Below, piece after piece: positions 16,879-25,800 of a stretch of 64,000 nt of DNA. Numbering within the stretch: the stretch's first letter is position 1; each line of letters begins with the position of its first letter. The notes below the pieces were generated by a model. It was not told the origin of the DNA, did not search any database, and saw nothing but the letters and a program-made list of their open reading frames with translations. The stretch is from the NCBI RefSeq assembly GCF_914484835.1, contig NZ_CAJZAR010000046.1, positions 1 through 64,000 on the forward strand. Reading direction: 5' to 3'. The position numbers and the translations under genes are program-made. This DNA comes from Paraburkholderia tropica. Lineage in GTDB: Bacteria > Pseudomonadota > Gammaproteobacteria > Burkholderiales > Burkholderiaceae.

Positions 16879-19800
16879 ATGCAACGCATCCTCAACGTGT
16901 TGACTCACAGGCGCACGCTTTCCATCATCGGCTTCATCGCGCTCGCCGCCGTGTTGTTCATCGCAGCCGACACGCTGCAGATCGGGCTCATCTGGGTCGG
17001 CGTCGTGCTCGGCGCGCTGCTCGCGATCTGGCTGCTGGTGTGGATCGTGCGTCGCATCCGCGTGCATCGCGCGAACCGCAAGCTCGGCGACATGCTCGAA
17101 CAGCAGGCGCAGGTCGAAAGCCCTGCCGCCGTCGCCGCGCGCGGCACCCAGGCCGAACTCGATGCGCTGCGCACGCGCCTCGTCGACGCGGTCAAGACCA
17201 TCAAGTCCTCGAAGATCGGCCAGATGTCGGGCGGCTCCGCCCTGTACGAATTGCCGTGGTACATCGTGATCGGCAATCCGGCGGCCGGTAAAAGCAGCGC
17301 CGTGCTGAACTCAGGCCTGCAATTTCCTTTCGCCGATAAAAAGGAAGCCATCGTTCACGGCATCGGCGGCACGCGCAATTGCGACTGGTTCTTCACCAAT
17401 GAAGGCATTCTGCTCGACACGGCCGGCCGCTATTCGATTCACGAGGAAGACCGCGGAGAATGGCTCGGCTTTCTGGGCCTGCTCAAGCGTTTCCGTCCGA
17501 AGGCGCCGATCAACGGCATCATCGTAACGGCCAGCATCGCGGAACTCACGGGCAGCAAGCCCGAGTTCGCGATCGACCTCGCGAAGAACCTGCGCCAGCG
17601 CGTGCAGGAACTCACCGAAAAGCTCGAAGTGTTCGCACCGGTCTACGTGATGTTCACGAAGGTCGACCTCATCACGGGCTTCACGGAATTCTTCAGCGGC
17701 AGCGAACGGCACGAATACGACCGTGTGTGGGGCGCTACCCTGCCCTACGAACCCGACGAGAAGCGCGACATCGTCACGCTGTTCGACGACCGCTTCGAAG
17801 AACTGTATGACGGCCTGAAGGAAATCAGCATCGCGCAGATGTCGATGAGCCGAGGCAATGCGCTCACGCCGGGCCAATTGAGTTTTCCGCTGGAATTCTC
17901 GACCATCAAACCCGCATTGCGCGCGTTCCTCGCCACGCTGTTCGAAAACAATCCGTTCCAGTACAAGCCGATTTTCCGCGGCTTCTATTTCACGAGCGCA
18001 TTGCAGGAAGGCGAAACCAATAGCGCCGCCGCGCAACGCATCGCCAATCGCTTCGCGCTGTCCGCCGACGGTCTGCCCAAGCCGCAAGCCGCGTTCTCGA
18101 AGAACGGTTTCTTCCTGAAAGACCTGTTTTCCAAGGTGATTTTCGCGGATCGCCACACCGTTCGCCAGTTTGCGAGCCCCGCGAAAACACGTCTGCGCTA
18201 CGCCACGTTCTTTGGCGTGGTGGCCGCGCTCGCGCTCGCACTCGGCGGCTGGACGTGGTCGGCGATCAACAACCAGCAGCTCGTCGCGAACGTGCAGGCC
18301 GACCTCGACAACGTCGAAAAGCTGCAGCAGAACCGCAACGATCTGCAATCGCGCCTGCAGGCGATGGATATTCTCGAGGATCGCATCGATCAGCTCGAAC
18401 AGTTCCGTCACGACAAGCCGCTCGCGGTGTCGCTCGGTCTGTATCAGGGCGACCGCCTCGAACAGCATCTGCTCGAGGAGTATTACAACGGCATTCGCCA
18501 GATCATGCTCACGCCGGTCTCGCAGAATCTCGCTTCGTTCCTCAAGGACGTCGACGCGCATCCCGATCAGCTCGCGCCGATGACGCATGCGCCGGACTCG
18601 GGCGCCGTGCCGGTTTCCGCGCACGCCGCGATGGCGAACACGAGCCAGGGCGGCCTCTATAGCGACGCCTCGCCGAGCAGCGTCGAAGACGCGTACAACG
18701 CGCTCAAGACCTACCTGATGCTCTCCGACAAGCGCCACGTCGAGACCGCTCACCTCACCGACCAGATCGCACGCTTCTGGCGCGGCTGGCTCGAACAGAA
18801 TCGTGGCAACATGCCTCGCGACGAGATGATCAAGAGCGCCGAGCGCATGATCACCTTCTATCTCGCGCGCGTGAACGACGACGACTGGCCGATGATCGAC
18901 GCGAATCTCGCGCTCGTCGACCAGACGCGCGAAAACCTGCGCCATGTGGTGCGCGGCATGCCCGCACGCCAGCGCGTGTATGAAGAGATCAAGGCACGCG
19001 CCTCCACGCGTTTCGCGCCGATGACGGTCGCGCGCATTGTCGGCGACGGCAACACGAGTCTCGTGGCGGGCAGCTACGCGATTCCGGGCACCTTCACGCG
19101 TGAAGCGTGGTTCCAGTATGTGCAGCCCGCGATCCGCGACGCCGCCACCAAGGAACTGCAGGCGAAGGACTGGGTGCTCAACACCTCGGCCGCCGACGAT
19201 CTCACGCTCGAAGGCAGCCCCGAGCAGATCCAGAAAACGCTCGTCGGCATGTACAAAACGGAGTACGCGCAGCACTGGCAAAAGTTCATGCAGGGCATCG
19301 CGGTGCAGGACTTCGGCACCTTCGGGCAGGCTGTCGACGCGATGAACCGTCTCGGCGACCCGCAGGATTCGCCGATCCGCAAGATCCTCGAAACCGCGTA
19401 TGACCAGACGTCGTGGGACAACCCGTCGCTCATGAACACGAGTATCAAGCGTGCGCAGAGCGGCATCACGGGCTGGTTCAAGAATCTGTTCTCGCGCGCG
19501 TCGAGCGGTCCGCTGCAGGCCAACATCGACATCAACGGCAATCCGATCGAACTGCCGATGGGACCGGTTGGGCAGGCGTTCGCGGGCCTCGGCCGTATCG
19601 TCGTCACGCACGACAACGGCTCGATGCTCAAGGGCTATATGGATTCGCTCTCGAAGGTGCGCACGCGCTTCAACACCATCAAGAATCAGGGCGATCCGGG
19701 ACCGGGCGCGCGCCAGCTGATGCAGCAGACGCTCGACGGCAACGGTTCGGAACTCGCCGATTCGCTGAAGTTCGTCGACGAGCAGATGCTCACCGGCCTC

Positions 19801-20799
19801 ACCGACGATCAGCGCAAGGCACTGCGTCCGCTGCTCGTGCGTCCGCTGATGCAGGCGTATGCAGTGGTGATCCAGCCGGCCAGCGTCGAAGTGAACAAGG
19901 TGTGGAATGCGCAGGTGTATCAGCCGTTCCAGGCGTCGCTCGCGAACAAGTATCCGTTTGCGGGCACGGCGAAGGTCGAAGCCGGTGCGAGCGAAATCGC
20001 GCAGATGTTCGGCCCGGACGGCGCGATCTCGAAGTTCGTGAGCACCACGCTCGGCCCGCTCGCGGTTCGTCGCGGCGACACGCTGTCGGCCCGCACGTGG
20101 GGCGACATGGGTCTGTCGCTCACGCCTGATTTCACCGGCAGCTTCGCGCGTTGGGTCGCTCCGCTTGCGGGCGGCGCAGCCGGTGCGAACGGCGGCGCGA
20201 GCGAACCGCAGACCGTGTTCCAGATCCTGCCGCAGCCGTCGAGCGGCACGACCGAGTACACGATCGCGATCGACGGCCAGCAGCTTCGTTATCGCAACAC
20301 GCCGCCGCAGTGGACCAACTTCGTGTGGCCGAATCCGGCGGGCTCGCCGGGCGCGACGCTCTCGGCGACCACGTTCGACGGCCGCACGATCCAGCTCGTC
20401 AACGAGCCGGGCCGCTACGGTCTTGAGAAGCTGATCAACTCGGCGCAACGCAGCCGCCGCCCGGACGGCACGTTCGACCTCACGTGGACGCAAGGCAGCG
20501 TGACGGTGTCGGTGAGCATGCGCATCATCAGCACCTCGCAGCCGACCGCGGCGAGCGGCGACGCGCCGCAACAGCAAGGTCTGCGCGGCGTGCAGCTGCC
20601 GTCGTCGATCGCCAGCGTGGGCACGGCCGCGAATCCGAATGCGGTGAATCCGGCCATGAATCCGGCCGCGCCTGCGAACGCATCGAACACGGCGAACACA
20701 ACGAACGTGAGCGCGGCGGCCGCCACGAGCGCGTCGCAAGCGGCAACGACGACGGCCAATGCAGTGAGCGCCAACAACAACGCGGGAGGTGCGCAATGA
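16879..20799 (+). CDS. tssM: T6SS membrane-complex protein TssM (IcmF)
   Basis: Large inner-membrane scaffold of the T6SS (1306 aa). Two helices lie near the N-terminus (about 12-30 and 34-56) and a third near 440. The cytoplasmic loop holds a Walker A, GNPAAGKSS (about 131-139), followed by FADKKEAIVHGIGGTRNCDW and DTAGRY, so the nucleotide-binding site appears intact. The long periplasmic part contacts TssJ. The C-terminus is Ala/Asn/Thr-rich. The preceding 293-bp gap contains no gene. The stop overlaps the tagF start (ATGA), showing coupling. Confidence 0.97.
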   Translation: MQRILNVLTHRRTLSIIGFIALAAVLFIAADTLQIGLIWVGVVLGALLAIWLLVWIVRRIRVHRANRKLGDMLEQQAQVESPAAVAARGTQAELDALRTRLVDAVKTIKSSKIGQMSGGSALYELPWYIVIGNPAAGKSSAVLNSGLQFPFADKKEAIVHGIGGTRNCDWFFTNEGILLDTAGRYSIHEEDRGEWLGFLGLLKRFRPKAPINGIIVTASIAELTGSKPEFAIDLAKNLRQRVQELTEKLEVFAPVYVMFTKVDLITGFTEFFSGSERHEYDRVWGATLPYEPDEKRDIVTLFDDRFEELYDGLKEISIAQMSMSRGNALTPGQLSFPLEFSTIKPALRAFLATLFENNPFQYKPIFRGFYFTSALQEGETNSAAAQRIANRFALSADGLPKPQAAFSKNGFFLKDLFSKVIFADRHTVRQFASPAKTRLRYATFFGVVAALALALGGWTWSAINNQQLVANVQADLDNVEKLQQNRNDLQSRLQAMDILEDRIDQLEQFRHDKPLAVSLGLYQGDRLEQHLLEEYYNGIRQIMLTPVSQNLASFLKDVDAHPDQLAPMTHAPDSGAVPVSAHAAMANTSQGGLYSDASPSSVEDAYNALKTYLMLSDKRHVETAHLTDQIARFWRGWLEQNRGNMPRDEMIKSAERMITFYLARVNDDDWPMIDANLALVDQTRENLRHVVRGMPARQRVYEEIKARASTRFAPMTVARIVGDGNTSLVAGSYAIPGTFTREAWFQYVQPAIRDAATKELQAKDWVLNTSAADDLTLEGSPEQIQKTLVGMYKTEYAQHWQKFMQGIAVQDFGTFGQAVDAMNRLGDPQDSPIRKILETAYDQTSWDNPSLMNTSIKRAQSGITGWFKNLFSRASSGPLQANIDINGNPIELPMGPVGQAFAGLGRIVVTHDNGSMLKGYMDSLSKVRTRFNTIKNQGDPGPGARQLMQQTLDGNGSELADSLKFVDEQMLTGLTDDQRKALRPLLVRPLMQAYAVVIQPASVEVNKVWNAQVYQPFQASLANKYPFAGTAKVEAGASEIAQMFGPDGAISKFVSTTLGPLAVRRGDTLSARTWGDMGLSLTPDFTGSFARWVAPLAGGAAGANGGASEPQTVFQILPQPSSGTTEYTIAIDGQQLRYRNTPPQWTNFVWPNPAGSPGATLSATTFDGRTIQLVNEPGRYGLEKLINSAQRSRRPDGTFDLTWTQGSVTVSVSMRIISTSQPTAASGDAPQQQGLRGVQLPSSIASVGTAANPNAVNPAMNPAAPANASNTANTTNVSAAAATSASQAATTTANAVSANNNAGGAQ

Positions 20800-21806
20800 C
20801 GCAAACCGTTCAGGCGCAGATCGCCTATTTCGGCAAGATCCCTTCGCGCGGCGACTTCGTGAAAAGCGGACACAATCCGCAGCTGCTGCAAACGCTCGAT
20901 CGCTGGATCGCGCAAGCGATGGAACTGCTCACCGACGATCCGCGCTGGAAGATCGTCTACGAAGAAGCGAAGCCGATGCACTTCGCGTTTCTCGGCTCGC
21001 AAAGCAAGCTCGCGATCGCGGGTCATATGGTCGCGAGCCACGATCAGTCGTCGCGGCGCTTTCCGTTTCTCGCGGCCACTGCGCTGGAAGTCGAGCAACC
21101 GCTCGCCTTTCTCGCGCGCAGCCCGCTCGCGTTCGCGCGTCTCTGGTCGCGCGTTGCCGCGCAGATGCAGCCGCTGCTCGGACCGAGCGAACCCGCGGGC
21201 GCACTGCAGTCGCTCGGCGAAACGTTCGTGCCGGTCGACGTAGGCGGCACGGGTAATCCGCACGACGGCACCTTCGCCGACTTCGTCGAACATCAGACGC
21301 TCTCTGGCCTCGAACAGATGCTGCTTGCCAGCGGCCATCCGGTGCGTTTGCGCGGTGCGATGCTCGCGCTCGGCTCGCTGTTGCGTCCCGTGATGGAGAG
21401 CGGCGCGGCCCATCTCGAACGCGGCCTCACGCTGCCGCTGCCGACCGATCCGTTCTATCGCAGCCTCGTCGCCGCGTTCTGGCTCGAACTGATCGCGCCA
21501 TTCGTTTCGAAGGCCGATTTCGAACTAGCGATTTTCATCGGCACGATTGCGCAACGCGAACGTCTCATCGTCGGCTTCAACGGCGCATCGGCGAAGACCC
21601 TGCACAGCGTGGTCGATCCGCAAACCTACGCAGCCCACAATATCGACATCGACGATCCCGAATGGATCGACGATCATGCACAAAGCGACCATGGCATCAG
21701 CAAACTCGTCAGCTACCTCGACCAACCGCAACTGTCGCTGCGCGTCTCGATCGACACGTTCCGCGAGGCGTTTATCGGGGAGCCGGTCAATGGCCGCCGT
21801 GCTTGA
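20796..21806 (+). CDS. tagF: T6SS-associated protein TagF (ImpM)
   Basis: Cytoplasmic accessory protein of 336 aa. The N-terminus has the ImpM/TagF hallmark IAYFGKIPSRGDFVKSG. In Pseudomonas and others TagF acts as a post-translational repressor of T6SS firing. No PppA/PpkA pair is in this window, so threonine-phosphorylation control would need genes elsewhere. The ATG at 20796 overlaps the tssM stop. Its 3' end overlaps the start of the OmpA-like gene by 17 bp. Confidence 0.93.
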   Translation: MTQTVQAQIAYFGKIPSRGDFVKSGHNPQLLQTLDRWIAQAMELLTDDPRWKIVYEEAKPMHFAFLGSQSKLAIAGHMVASHDQSSRRFPFLAATALEVEQPLAFLARSPLAFARLWSRVAAQMQPLLGPSEPAGALQSLGETFVPVDVGGTGNPHDGTFADFVEHQTLSGLEQMLLASGHPVRLRGAMLALGSLLRPVMESGAAHLERGLTLPLPTDPFYRSLVAAFWLELIAPFVSKADFELAIFIGTIAQRERLIVGFNGASAKTLHSVVDPQTYAAHNIDIDDPEWIDDHAQSDHGISKLVSYLDQPQLSLRVSIDTFREAFIGEPVNGRRA

Positions 21807-22743
21807 TTCGCGCGCGCGCCGCGCGCTGGCGGCTGCGGTGACGCTGGCGTTCTGTGCCACCACTACGCCCGTTTTCGCCGACGACGGCAGCCCCGCTCGC
21901 GTGACGCCGATCGACAACAGCGGCTCGCAGATTCGCACGACGGTCCTGCCCGGCTCGGCGTCTTCCTCGACAGGCCAGGCGAATGCCGCGCCCGCCGCTT
22001 CGGGTACGCGCAGTGCGGTGACGTCGACACCCGCGCCGATGGACAATGCGCCGGGCCAGGTCGTGGTGGGCGGCAAGGTGCCCGACGAAGCCACGCACGC
22101 GGCCGTGTTGCAACGTCTGCGCGATACGTATGGCGCAGGCAATGTGGTCGATCAGATCGAAGTGGGCGATGTGGCGACGCCGCCGAACTGGTCATCGAAT
22201 GTGCAGAAGCTGATTGGTTCGCCGCTCAAGCAGATTCATAAAGGACAGCTGAAGATCGACGGCACGCAGATCGATGTGCGTGGCGAAGTGGGCAACGAAG
22301 CGCAGCGCCAGCAGATCGCGAGCGATATGGCGAATGCGTTGAATCCCACTTATACGATTCGCAATGGATTGCGTGTGAGCGCGTCCGAACAGGGTCTGCT
22401 CGATCAGACGCTCGCGAACCGCACGATCGAATTCGAAACCGGCAGCGCGACGCTCGCGCCGGAAGGCCGCGCGATTCTCGATCAGATGGCCGCTGTGTTG
22501 GCAAAGATGAATACGCGTACCGTGGAAATCATCGGTCATACCGACAATTCGGGCAATCGCGCTTCGAATATCGCGTTGAGCCAGGCGCGCGCCGATGCGG
22601 TGAAGGGCTATCTCGTCGCCAAGGGGATTTCGCCGCAGCAGCTCACGACCAATGGCGTGGGCCCCGATCAGCCGGTGGCGTCAAACGATACTTCAGATGG
22701 GCGGGCGCGGAATCGGCGTATTGAGTTTCGCGCGGGGATTTGA
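21790..22743 (+). CDS. OmpA-like peptidoglycan-binding protein of the T6SS locus
   Basis: Exported 317-aa protein: a Sec signal (cleavage near PVFA-DDG), a Ser/Thr/Pro-rich stretch, a BON-like region (about 95-190, VVVGGKVPDEATHAAVLQRL) and a C-terminal OmpA domain. That domain contains IIGHTDNSGNRASNIALSQA and RARNRRIEF, which bind diaminopimelate in this family. TssL here lacks a peptidoglycan-binding extension, so this protein may anchor the secretion complex to the cell wall. It is the last gene of the tagX-tssM-tagF set and ends at a terminator. Confidence 0.9.
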   Translation: MAAVLDSRARRALAAAVTLAFCATTTPVFADDGSPARVTPIDNSGSQIRTTVLPGSASSSTGQANAAPAASGTRSAVTSTPAPMDNAPGQVVVGGKVPDEATHAAVLQRLRDTYGAGNVVDQIEVGDVATPPNWSSNVQKLIGSPLKQIHKGQLKIDGTQIDVRGEVGNEAQRQQIASDMANALNPTYTIRNGLRVSASEQGLLDQTLANRTIEFETGSATLAPEGRAILDQMAAVLAKMNTRTVEIIGHTDNSGNRASNIALSQARADAVKGYLVAKGISPQQLTTNGVGPDQPVASNDTSDGRARNRRIEFRAGI

Positions 22744-22750
22744 GTGTTGC

Positions 22751-22784
22751 AGCACGACGCGGGGGTGAAGACCCGCGCCGTGCT
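22751..22784. terminator. Terminator between the OmpA-like gene and the effector remnant
   Basis: AGCACGACGCGGG (22751-22763) pairs with CCCGCGCCGTGCT (22772-22784), with one mismatch and an 8-nt loop, followed by TTC. It lies between convergent genes. Confidence 0.65.
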
Positions 22785-22796
22785 TTCACATCGTCT

Positions 22797-23621
22797 TTAC
22801 AGCGCTGAACGCGCCTTTTGCATGGCGGCTTGATCGGCCGCCATTTTGTCGATGCGCGCTGCGTTCGCGTCGTCTTCCTTGCGCTTCTTGTCTTCCGCGT
22901 CGTAGTCGGTGACGCCGAATACGTCTTTGTCGCGGGTGCGGAAGTATAGCGAAGGCGCCAGCACGTGATCCTGCCAGCTGGTCAGCAGCGTGTCGTGGAC
23001 GAGCATGTCGAATAGCGCCATGACGTCGTCGGGGAGCGGGTTCTTGCCAGAGAATCCCTCTTGCCACGCTTTCACCAATGCGATCTGATTAGTGTTGAGC
23101 GGGTCCTTGTTCGCGAATGCGGGGGCAAGAAAAAGCGGCGTGTAATGCATTTGGGTATCGAACGAATGCGTGAAACGGCGCTGTTGCTCCGCTTCGTAGC
23201 CCGGCCGCATCTTTTCCCACTTCGACGTCATTTCCTTCGCTTCGGCGTCGAGTCGCTTCCACACCGTCGTGTAATTGTTCGAAGGCGCGTGCGCGAACAG
23301 ATCGTTCCAGTGCGCATCGGCGGCCTGCTTTTCCTGGCGCAATTGCTGGATCTTCGGTGAGTCCATCGGCCCACTGCCCTGCATTTCCCATTGAAGTTTC
23401 GCGGCCGCCGCGCGGCGATCGTAGTCGGCCTTTTCAACCTCTTTGCGCCATTCCGCCACTGGATCGGTCACGGAGTGACGGAAGTCCGCGTCCTGATAGC
23501 GCACCGCAATCCAGCGCAGGAACGTTTCCGCGTGCGGCAGGAAATCGACACCGGCGTTATTGCGCACGACCTTCCGATACGCTTCCACCAGTTGTTTGAT
23601 CCGGTATTGTTTGCCCTCGTA
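22797..23621 (-). pseudogene. C-terminal remnant of a T6SS effector-like protein
   Basis: An open frame of about 275 codons without a proper start. It begins abruptly at YEGKQYRIKQLVEAYRKV (23621), immediately after vgrG sequence and in another frame. The region is rich in charged helices (FLPHAETFLRWIAVRYQDAD, FDMLVHDTLLTSWQDHVL, LYFRTRDKDVFGVTDY). The look and position suggest the 3' part of a large lipase-type T6SS effector, but I cannot name the family with confidence. The 5' half, probable catalytic part and any immunity gene are missing. A GTG at 23588 could in principle start a shortened product. Confidence 0.6.
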
Positions 23622-24652
23622 AGTTCGCGATCCTGCTCGCTGTCCGCGTCGTGCGCGGGATGCCCGCTCAGCGTGAACCAGCGGCCCGCGTCGAGGTTGC
23701 GCACCGCGCCGCCGCCTTCATAGCGTTTCGTGCGCGACTCCCACTCTTCCATGCGAAACGTCGAGAGCGCGTCGCCGCGCGCCTGATCGCCGAAACTATA
23801 GGCGCCGCTGTATTCATGCACCTCGGTCTGCTGCGGAAGATTGCCCGCCGTGTCGAGCGTCGGCACCGACGTGCCTTTCGCATTGCTGCCCGTCGAAGGC
23901 GACTTGTAGTCGAACGTGCGCGTCGTGAGCGTCACGCTCTGCAATGTGCGCGTGGCACTCCATTGCACGAGCGCATTCGTTTCGCTGTTCGTGCCGGCGC
24001 GATAGAACTGCACCGTTTGCGGAAAAAGTGCCGGTAACGCAGCCAGATTATCGATCACGACCAGCGTATGCGATTTGCCGTCGCTACCTTGCTCGAAGTA
24101 GCTATAAAGCCCTTCCGATTCCATGATGCGCTGGCAGAAATGCCAGTCGTCTTCGTATTGCACACAGAACGAACGCTGCGGCAGCGAATTCTGCAAAGCG
24201 AAGCGAAATGCACACTGCGCCTGTGGGTGTGCGTTGAATACATCGGTAAGAATGGCGTCGGCGGTTTTATCTTGCCAGATGCGCGCGTCTTTTCTGAATT
24301 TCAGAAAATGCTGCCAGGACGCGAATTCGAGTTGATAGCTCGTCAAGCCGCTATCCGAACCGAGCCGGCGCGCCGTATGCACGTAACCGTGATGCGGCAG
24401 ATACGATTTATCGGTCTGTTCGAACCAGAGCGTCACCGGCTGCGCAATCAGTTTCTTCAACGCGATATCGCCGCTGAGCGACACCGCATCCACCGTGAAG
24501 CCGTAATCGCGGCCCATGCGCGAACGGCCGATGACCCGCTGCGGCAGCAACGCGTTGTCGCCGAGCGGTGTGTCCAGTTTCAGCAATCGGCCGTCCTGCA
24601 CGAGGCCGCCGCTGATGAGACTCATGATGTCCTGTGCGCCCATTTCGCTCAC
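23622..24652 (-). pseudogene. vgrG: Truncated vgrG (tssI), 5' part only
   Basis: Encodes the first 343 or so residues of a VgrG spike protein: SLISGGLVQDGRLLKLDTPLG, YLPHHGYVHTARRLG, DWHFCQRIMESEGLYSYFEQ and GRWFTLSGHPAHDADSEQDRE. Normal VgrGs continue here into the OB-fold and the beta-helical spike. Instead the sequence jumps at about 23618-23626 into the effector-like remnant in a different frame, and the vgrG frame reads 51 nonsense codons to a stop at 23468. The gene can no longer make a spike. It lies 10 bp after tssA at the end of the main T6SS operon. The ATG at 24643 is an alternative start. Confidence 0.85.
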
Positions 24653-24662
24653 CGGGTGAAGG

Positions 24663-25799
24663 TCATTCGTCCGATTTCACGCCTAGCATCTCGCGAATAT
24701 GCGCGAGCGTACTGTCGTCCTTGACCACTGTCGAAAGCCATTGATGCAGCGGCATGCCGGCCCACTCAGCCGCTTTATCGGCGAGATAGGCGACCGGGCT
24801 ATGCGGCTCGGTCTGGCGGAAATAATCGGCCACCGCACGCAATTGCGCCACGGCGTCCGCGCGGCTTTCAATGCCGCCATGCGCGCGGGGTGGAATGCGA
24901 GCCGGAGTCAGCACATGTTCCTCATTAGGCAAAGGCGTCTTGAAGCTCGGCTCCGAGCGGTCCTGCGCGGCGCGCGATGCAACGTGGCCGTCGCCCTGTG
25001 CGGATTGCTCCTCCACGGGCGGCTTCGGCGCGGCGTTCGGATCGACACCCACGTCGCGCGCGAAACGTTCCAGCAGCCGATACACATCGTCGTAGGCATT
25101 GCGCGTCTGGCGAAAGCTCGGCGCGGCATCACCGGCACGCCGTTCGAGTTCCGTATCGAGCGCGCCAAGTGCCGCTTCAAACGTTTTGAATTGCGCGAGC
25201 AGTGCTTCATAAAACGCGGGCGACGTGGCGCGTCGTGACGCGTCGATCTGTTCGACCGAAGGTTTGCCGCGCGCGATATCGGCGGCATTGTCGGGATCGC
25301 GTTTGATCGCTTGCGCGACGTGCTGCGCGACCTCCCAGTCGAGCGTGCTGAATGCCGTGCCCGATTGCGTGAGCGGCACCGCGCGCAGCAATTCCGCCGC
25401 GCGCCCCGCGAGCCACGCAACGTTGCCGAGGCGCGATTCCACGTCGTCGCCCTCGGGCAGCGGATGCACACCGTCCCAGAATCGCTCGACGAGGCCCGTG
25501 AGCACCGAGAAGCCTTGTGTCAGGCCGGGCACGCCTTCCTGAATCGCGAGCGCCTCGGTGAGCCACACGGCGAGGCGCAAGTCTTTCGTCTGCGTGGCGA
25601 GCAGCGACGTGCAGCGCTCGATCACGAGCGGCCAGTCGGCTTCCTTGATGTCCGTGACCCATTCGCCCTGATCGAGCGACGGATCGTCGAAGCGGCGTGC
25701 GTAAGCAATCGTGTCGAAGTCCGCCGAAAACAGCAGGTCTTCGCCGCAAGGCGACGCTTCGTTAATGGGCGCAAGCAGCGCGGTGTAATCGTTCGACAT
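24663..25799 (-). CDS. tssA: T6SS cap/assembly protein TssA
   Basis: A 378-aa protein with the ImpA N-terminal domain (about 10-130, INEASPCGEDLLFSADFDT) that coordinates baseplate and sheath assembly. A Pro/Ala-rich linker follows (about 250-295). The C-terminal domain (RADAVAQLRAVADYFRQTE, then PHSPVAYLADKAAEWAGM) is the TssA1-like type. It sits directly after tssH: the tssH stop is 1 bp from the tssA start. Only vgrG follows. Confidence 0.93.
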   Translation of the reverse strand: MSNDYTALLAPINEASPCGEDLLFSADFDTIAYARRFDDPSLDQGEWVTDIKEADWPLVIERCTSLLATQTKDLRLAVWLTEALAIQEGVPGLTQGFSVLTGLVERFWDGVHPLPEGDDVESRLGNVAWLAGRAAELLRAVPLTQSGTAFSTLDWEVAQHVAQAIKRDPDNAADIARGKPSVEQIDASRRATSPAFYEALLAQFKTFEAALGALDTELERRAGDAAPSFRQTRNAYDDVYRLLERFARDVGVDPNAAPKPPVEEQSAQGDGHVASRAAQDRSEPSFKTPLPNEEHVLTPARIPPRAHGGIESRADAVAQLRAVADYFRQTEPHSPVAYLADKAAEWAGMPLHQWLSTVVKDDSTLAHIREMLGVKSDE

Positions 25800-25800
25800 A

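Noticed and set aside
17311..20796. A 1161-codon minus-strand frame opposite tssM
   Set aside because: Same reason: Arg/Glu/Ala-rich antisense reading of a well-recognised gene, no motif of its own.
23468..23620. The 51-codon extension of the vgrG frame beyond the junction
   Set aside because: It is an out-of-frame reading of the effector remnant, not a VgrG domain.
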